The notes under the pieces were generated by a model. The model had not been told where the DNA came from, did not search any database, and saw only the letters and a list, made by a program, of their open reading frames with translations. A stretch of DNA of 10,648 nucleotides, from assembly GCA_964516055.1 (NCBI GenBank), contig CAZEYK010000040.1, positions 1 through 10,648 of the forward strand, given 5' to 3'. The first letter of the stretch is position 1. Every line of letters begins with the position of its first letter. The stretch is from JABIEQ01 sp964516055 (GTDB lineage: Bacteria; Patescibacteriota; Patescibacteriia; Magasanikbacterales; UBA922). Positions 7,101 through 10,648 of this stretch are shown piece after piece. Position numbers and translations under genes: made by a program.

Positions 7101-10100
7101 TGAAAATTGTAACGTAGACGTATCCGTCGCATTGCTAGCAGCAAGACTTGAAACAGGATCAGCCAATGTATAAAAAGATATTTCTGATGATGCCGTTGTG
7201 GTATTTCCATTGGTATCATAGGCAAAAATATTCATCACGTAATGGGTAGCTGAAGATAAACCACTAATCGTCGTTGTTGAAGCACCATTATACGTCCGAC
7301 TCCCCAAATTTGCATCAGAACTAGAGGTAAGACCAGTATCATTTTCCGTAACACCAGAAGATCCTTGTTTATAAAAAATCTTATACTCCGCAAAGTTTGG
7401 TTCAACAGAAGCGCTCCCAAATGAAACCTCTACCGCATCCGTAGACGTTGACACGATCGTTAAATCTCCAGGAGCCGTTGGAGATACGTTATCAAGAGAC
7501 ACCGTGGTAGACACCGTTGTTCCAGATTCAACCCCATCATACGGAGTAACAAATACACAATAGCCACCATTTCCAGTAGGCTCATCAAGCTTTGATTGCC
7601 ACGTAATACCCACCGTATTAGCCCCACTTGCCGTATCTATTACCTGCACTTGTCTCCCATTACTATCATTATTATCCACGGTAATACTCCCCTGACCATT
7701 AGTCGCTGTAACAGTAGATGACAAGGTAGTCGTACTTTGTGAACTATATGCAGAACAATCTCCTGATCGATATTCCACAATAAGTTGCAAATTATCATCA
7801 TCAGCATCATCAACAATTTGTGAAATAGTAACAGGACCATTTATGCCACTAATGGCTGACGCACTTAGTGAAGTTAAGGTAGGGGCAATATTATTGGTAA
7901 ATGCCCATCCAGTATTTCCCTCACCATCCACACATCCCGTAAAACAATCTGCAGAACTAGCATCATTATTGGTAATATCAATAACATTCAAATAAGAAAA
8001 ATCATCAATCCCTTCAAACGTTATAGTGGCAGGACTTCCAGCACTACTACTTTGCAACGTAAGTAAATTTCCAGAAGTTCCCGTAAAGGTGGTAGTTGCA
8101 GAAACAACATTTGTTACTCCAGCAGGGAACGTCAAACTATATGGAGAAGTAACATTTTTAGTTATGTTATAAAACGTTGTAGCCCCTTCAATAGTTTGAT
8201 TTCCTCCATCCAAAACTACTGTTCCATTATCATGAATATATGTCCCATTATTCGTAAAATCTCCAGCAATATACAACGTCCCTGATGGAGCATTAAATGT
8301 TCCACTCTGGATAGTCAAAGAACCATTAACATCTACATTCGTAATACTTACCGAACTTCCATTATCATTATCCCCACTAGCCAAAGAAGCTGCTTCATCA
8401 GCAGTCAATGCACGACTATACACCCGCATATCATCAATTTTTCCATCAAATTCCACAGCAAAAGAATCAGAGAAACTTCCTCGTCCTACACGAAATTCAC
8501 TCGTATTAAGAGGAGAAGGATCAATTGTTGTTGTAATATTATCAGCCGATGTTCCATTTACATATTGACGAAGTTTATTATTTACAGTGTCAAGAACAAA
8601 CACAAGATGCACCCAAGTATTCTGTGTAGCTCCAAGAGTTACAGTAATAGGATATTGATATGTAGAACCATTTCCAAAATTAAAACTATTATTATACCAA
8701 CCAAAAGGACTTAGAACATTAGTCCCCACATCGGCCGTAATAGCAAATGCATCATGGGGGGAACCTTCACGATATGCCCAATAGGCAACAGAGATATCAC
8801 CAGAAGCAGGAAGCTGGGAAATAGCAGAAATAACAACTTCGTCATCAGTTCCATCAAAATCTAAACTTCGTGGATCACTAAAATTAACACTCGGAACATT
8901 TGTACTTGGTTGTGGTTTATTATTTCCTCCGGTAGCTCCAGCAGGAGCACCATCATTACCATTAACGCTACTATCAGCAACAGTAGCCCCCGTACTCGTT
9001 TCATCAAATGTCCAATATAATTCAAGACCATCAGTTAACGTTCCAATAATAGTTCCTGTAGAAGAAATAGTATCGGTAGCATCTGTCGTGCTCACAATCA
9101 AATTATAATATGGTATATCAACAAGTGTAAACGAATCAGGCAACCCATCGCCATCACCAATATATTCCACCGTTCCAGAATCAGTATCATTCGTAAATGA
9201 AAGATCTTCTCCACCAACAAGTTGCAACGTACCGTCATTTGAAAAAACACCCGACACAGTAATGGCGCTCCCATTAGTAAACAATGATCCACTAGTAATA
9301 CTAAGATCATTTGCAACAGACAAATCACTCGTAAGTGGGAAGACACTTCCAGCTTCTCCATTAATTATTAAATCTGTATATGACAAATTAAGAATGTTTC
9401 CACCTGTACCATACATTATCCCCGTAACAGTACCTGCAAAAGAAGGAGTAGTAAGGCTTTCACCGCCACGCATACGAATCGTTATACCATCGGCAAAAGT
9501 AAACAATCCACCACTTCCACTTACCGTCATACTATAGCCATTGGTATCCAGTGTTCCACTCGTCACTATAAAATCTTGATTTGAGGCGTTAAAAGTAATA
9601 GTAGAAGAAACAGTAACCTTCCCCCCAGATTTATTAATAGTAAGATCCCCATCATACGCCGCACCACTGCCGCCGCTAATGTTAATCCCCTGATCAGCAT
9701 CACCAATCATTTCAATTTTTTGCGTAGAAGCAGCAGCAGATGAATGAATAAAATCCCCACGTAAGGCAATATTTGCCGAACCTAATAAATTTCCACCAGA
9801 AATAGTAAGATCACCAGTAATTTCAATATTATCACCAGCATTTGTATATACAGGAAAACCAGCCGTGGCAATAGTTAACCCACCAAATGTTGTGGTTACC
9901 CCATTTTCAGTATTAAGATAGGGAGTTCCATTAGAGTTATGAGTAAGCGCGAGAGTACCCCCATTATGAATCCAACTTGCAGCACTTTGTATATCAAAAG
10001 CAGGATTACCAGATGCACCAAGAGACCAAACATTCGCAGTAGAGGTGACCGTTCCTCCACTAATAACCACAGTAGTGGTCCATGATCCACCAGTTATTCC

Positions 10101-10648
10101 AGAAGTATCACCAAAATCAACCAATCCTCCACTAAAGATAAGCGCCGATAAATAGGTAATTGCCCCAGTTCCCGCACTAAATGATCCACCAGAAAACGTT
10201 GCCGCACCACTAAAGGATAGAGGTCCTGAAGTATCCGTAATGGTTCCACCACTTTGGATAAATGTTTTACTAACCGTAACATCATAACTACCAAACACCA
10301 TTGATCCTTGGACGAGTGTCAACTCTTCACTAAATATAAGTAAACCTGAGGCAACCACCGTTACATTAGGAGCATCGATATAAAATTCTGGTACATACCA
10401 ATTTAAATTAATCGTTCGAGTAGCATCACCAATTAATTCTATGCGAGTTGACCCTCCAGACGGAGCGGTTGTTTCAACGCCACCATCCACAACAACAGTT
10501 CCCCCATTTAAATAGCCATCGGTCAATTTTAACGTCCCAGAAACAAACACTGTATTACCCGTGGTAATGGTTAATGAACCAGAAGAATATGAAAGATCAT
10601 CCTCTAAATCATAAAAAACGGTAGGCTCAGCAGCTGTAGCAACAATAT
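4152..10648 (-). CDS. Giant multidomain surface/adhesin protein (5' end outside window)
   Basis: At least 2164 codons stay open from the right edge to a TAA at 4152-4154; signal peptide and start are not visible, and a GTG at 10550 is only an internal codon. Going N to C by nucleotide position: about 10648-9030 is a Gly/Ser/Thr-rich beta-helix-like region; about 9029-8370 is a LamG/concanavalin-like domain (opens LYWTFDE, holds YWAYRE, WVHLVFVLD, and ends FDGKIDDMRVYSRALTADE); about 8363-7881 is a further beta-solenoid module ending GNTGWAF; about 7880-7485 is Ig-like; about 7481-5780 holds six fibronectin-III-like domains, five with a GL(S/N)(A/P)-type turn before an aromatic strand; about 5750-5157 is a beta-rich block with LTLSQAAKIVLPGQ and MIIWTKHFTDF; a Ser/Gly linker; an Ig-like domain (about 5099-4812); an acidic Pro-rich linker (about 4811-4596); and a C-terminal domain (GIYYIDE, YFSHFDSW, YMPYGPKL, PEVYLI, DRYWIGSGELF) of a type I associate with the ends of CPR surface proteins. 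No LPxTG sorting signal or C-terminal membrane helix is present. It is probably an extracellular carbohydrate- or cell-contact protein; the ligand is unknown. Confidence 0.88.
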   Translation of the reverse strand, partial: IVATAAEPTVFYDLEDDLSYSSGSLTITTGNTVFVSGTLKLTDGYLNGGTVVVDGGVETTAPSGGSTRIELIGDATRTINLNWYVPEFYIDAPNVTVVASGLLIFSEELTLVQGSMVFGSYDVTVSKTFIQSGGTITDTSGPLSFSGAATFSGGSFSAGTGAITYLSALIFSGGLVDFGDTSGITGGSWTTTVVISGGTVTSTANVWSLGASGNPAFDIQSAASWIHNGGTLALTHNSNGTPYLNTENGVTTTFGGLTIATAGFPVYTNAGDNIEITGDLTISGGNLLGSANIALRGDFIHSSAAASTQKIEMIGDADQGINISGGSGAAYDGDLTINKSGGKVTVSSTITFNASNQDFIVTSGTLDTNGYSMTVSGSGGLFTFADGITIRMRGGESLTTPSFAGTVTGIMYGTGGNILNLSYTDLIINGEAGSVFPLTSDLSVANDLSITSGSLFTNGSAITVSGVFSNDGTLQLVGGEDLSFTNDTDSGTVEYIGDGDGLPDSFTLVDIPYYNLIVSTTDATDTISSTGTIIGTLTDGLELYWTFDETSTGATVADSSVNGNDGAPAGATGGNNKPQPSTNVPSVNFSDPRSLDFDGTDDEVVISAISQLPASGDISVAYWAYREGSPHDAFAITADVGTNVLSPFGWYNNSFNFGNGSTYQYPITVTLGATQNTWVHLVFVLDTVNNKLRQYVNGTSADNITTTIDPSPLNTSEFRVGRGSFSDSFAVEFDGKIDDMRVYSRALTADEAASLASGDNDNGSSVSITNVDVNGSLTIQSGTFNAPSGTLYIAGDFTNNGTYIHDNGTVVLDGGNQTIEGATTFYNITKNVTSPYSLTFPAGVTNVVSATTTFTGTSGNLLTLQSSSAGSPATITFEGIDDFSYLNVIDITNNDASSADCFTGCVDGEGNTGWAFTNNIAPTLTSLSASAISGINGPVTISQIVDDADDDNLQLIVEYRSGDCSAYSSQSTTTLSSTVTATNGQGSITVDNNDSNGRQVQVIDTASGANTVGITWQSKLDEPTGNGGYCVFVTPYDGVESGTTVSTTVSLDNVSPTAPGDLTIVSTSTDAVEVSFGSASVEPNFAEYKIFYKQGSSGVTENDTGLTSSSDANLGSRTYNGASTTTISGLSSATHYVMNIFAYDTNGNTTTASSEISFYTLADPVSSLAASNATDTSTLQFSLSFTATNQTGIRIDRDNGCDDSFDVTLYDSSTALLDSPLVTSTNITANTCYVYRFQSYNDDGVLNTDSVATTNQITSPPGQPQNVTAVNTDSTEILWGWDAVTGATSYNVYSSPTGTLLGTVSSPTVQLTVSGLNPNATYGIVVRAVHSTNGEGIASSEATTVTDASIPSNLSQTNQTATAMRWTWDNDGQASFFARDKNNTSDNSGITTNPYWDQGGLSANTAYTLAVRARNSEGQDTSFAELTRYTSQNDPTGISFSGVGSDTLTITAGGSFPNNGVASSFIRFTNSTISTVQDVTSGQDWTQTGLSPNTPYIYTVTAFNGDGDQTAISTSSAQYTLATTPSQLTIGDTITSTTLYVTINTNGNPTSTTYALYSSGNEQYIDADGLFTDTPVYQTTSTWGSSIAVTGLSANTWYRFQAAAKNAVDEVTSLSTITDYVFTDVATSTYVVATTTSQATTGGYRFIVADGYPGSDVNLQDVDVPSDITDTEDVSIDFTRVLSANTVVIGQELVVTRDSGSGIYYLTIPAGTIITAGSGWNGQMLVPTVRALNSVSLPSGQAGDIEKVIEIGFSGIILTLSQAAKIVLPGQTGTTPAFSSGESSSVISTECLSASDSSNISGDGECYFDDGTDMIIWTKHFTDFFVFTPDEASADSANSSSGGGGGSASFISRGSAQLFNNVKAILINNGDRFTRDRRVKVLLNVLGIESVAFSYTPDFAHSSYIPFSSLFDITLSAEQGLKNIYVKFRSYTGQTVTDSASITYIPRSDTPVDQSDVVVLPDIDPLLGKVLEKVPPSSDTPIVDDILVDEDTPIVEPSVEDSVQEDPIVKKETPATVCPLAIGSAYKIAGSPGIYYIDERTDTDIRCQKRIFLNSTIYFSHFDSWNDVKLTTSDILEKIPFHSQPYMPYGPKLTIKEGDLLKTDSRPEVYLIQSFDRYWIGSGELFSLLGFSWGDIRTVLKSVLETFDYGGAITEDTLDLYYIN
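4663..4712 (-). repeat. Two 14-base direct repeats in the acidic linker of the giant gene
   Basis: On the plus strand ACAATAGGGGTATC occurs at 4663-4676 and again at 4699-4712, exactly 36 bases apart. In the protein this is DTPIV repeated after 12 residues, inside an Asp/Glu/Pro/Val-rich linker between the last Ig-like domain and the C-terminal domain. In-frame spacing suggests a short tandem duplication that lengthened a flexible spacer. Confidence 0.6.
8130..10442 (-). repeat. Four diverged copies of a beta-solenoid module in the giant protein
   Basis: The translated sequence repeats a pattern of hydrophobic strand, (I/D)G(D/G), a turn, then a second strand. The copies are IELIGDATRTINL (10442-10347), IEMIGDADQGINI then LTINKSGG (9716-9603), VEYIGDGDG then YYNLIVS (9170-9063) and VVLDGGNQTIEGA then FYNITK (8225-8130). 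The first two are clearly alike; the others are diverged. The LamG domain sits between copies three and four, so the solenoid resumes after it. The DNA itself is too diverged to be a nucleotide repeat. Confidence 0.5.

Noticed and set aside
10548..10550. GTG at 10548-10550 as the true start of the giant gene
   Set aside because: The frame stays open for 32 more codons to the window edge, no signal peptide follows the GTG, and the sequence before it looks like the same repeat-rich protein.

Overview
The window looks like a piece of a Candidate Phyla Radiation (Patescibacteria-type) genome or a close relative. The evidence is AT-rich DNA, no Shine-Dalgarno sequence before any visible start, single-copy housekeeping genes with short spacers, and a very large Thr/Ser-rich surface protein whose C-terminal domains resemble ones I recall from CPR surface proteins. 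The lineage is inferred from style and protein flavour, not from a marker gene. All readable genes lie on the minus strand, so transcription runs from high to low coordinates. The four visible stop codons are TAA, TAA, TAA and TAG. No in-frame TGA occurs in any of the five coding regions and a UGA-reading release factor gene is present, so UGA is probably a normal stop here, unlike in CPR lineages that read it as glycine.

Layout in the direction of transcription. From 10648 down to 4152 runs the 3' part of a giant surface or adhesin gene (at least 2164 codons visible, N-terminus outside the window). Its product has a beta-helix-like repeat region, a LamG/concanavalin-like domain, another beta-solenoid module, an Ig-like segment, six fibronectin-III-like domains, a C-terminal beta-rich block, a Ser/Gly linker, a further Ig-like domain, an acidic Pro-rich linker, and a C-terminal domain of the kind that ends many CPR surface proteins. 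A hairpin terminator (4101-4135) closes this unit. A probable promoter for the next unit follows at once.

The second unit contains prfB (peptide chain release factor 2), tsaC (threonylcarbamoyl-AMP synthase, tRNA t6A modification), a Tat-exported protein with a probable caspase/gingipain-like (clan CD) cysteine peptidase core, and the start of a membrane-anchored DUF4015-type putative glycoside hydrolase that runs off the left edge. Spacers are 25, 55 and 44 bases, with no strong terminator between genes, so co-transcription is plausible. The TATAAT box before the peptidase gene could also start transcription there.

The window thus joins two translation-fidelity genes to two exported envelope enzymes, beside a giant surface protein. 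The exported peptidase is the least conventional gene and the best candidate for new biology. There is no mobile element, CRISPR array, tRNA or rRNA, and no gene-free stretch over 300 bases; the longest gap is 90 bases (4062-4151) and holds the terminator and promoter.
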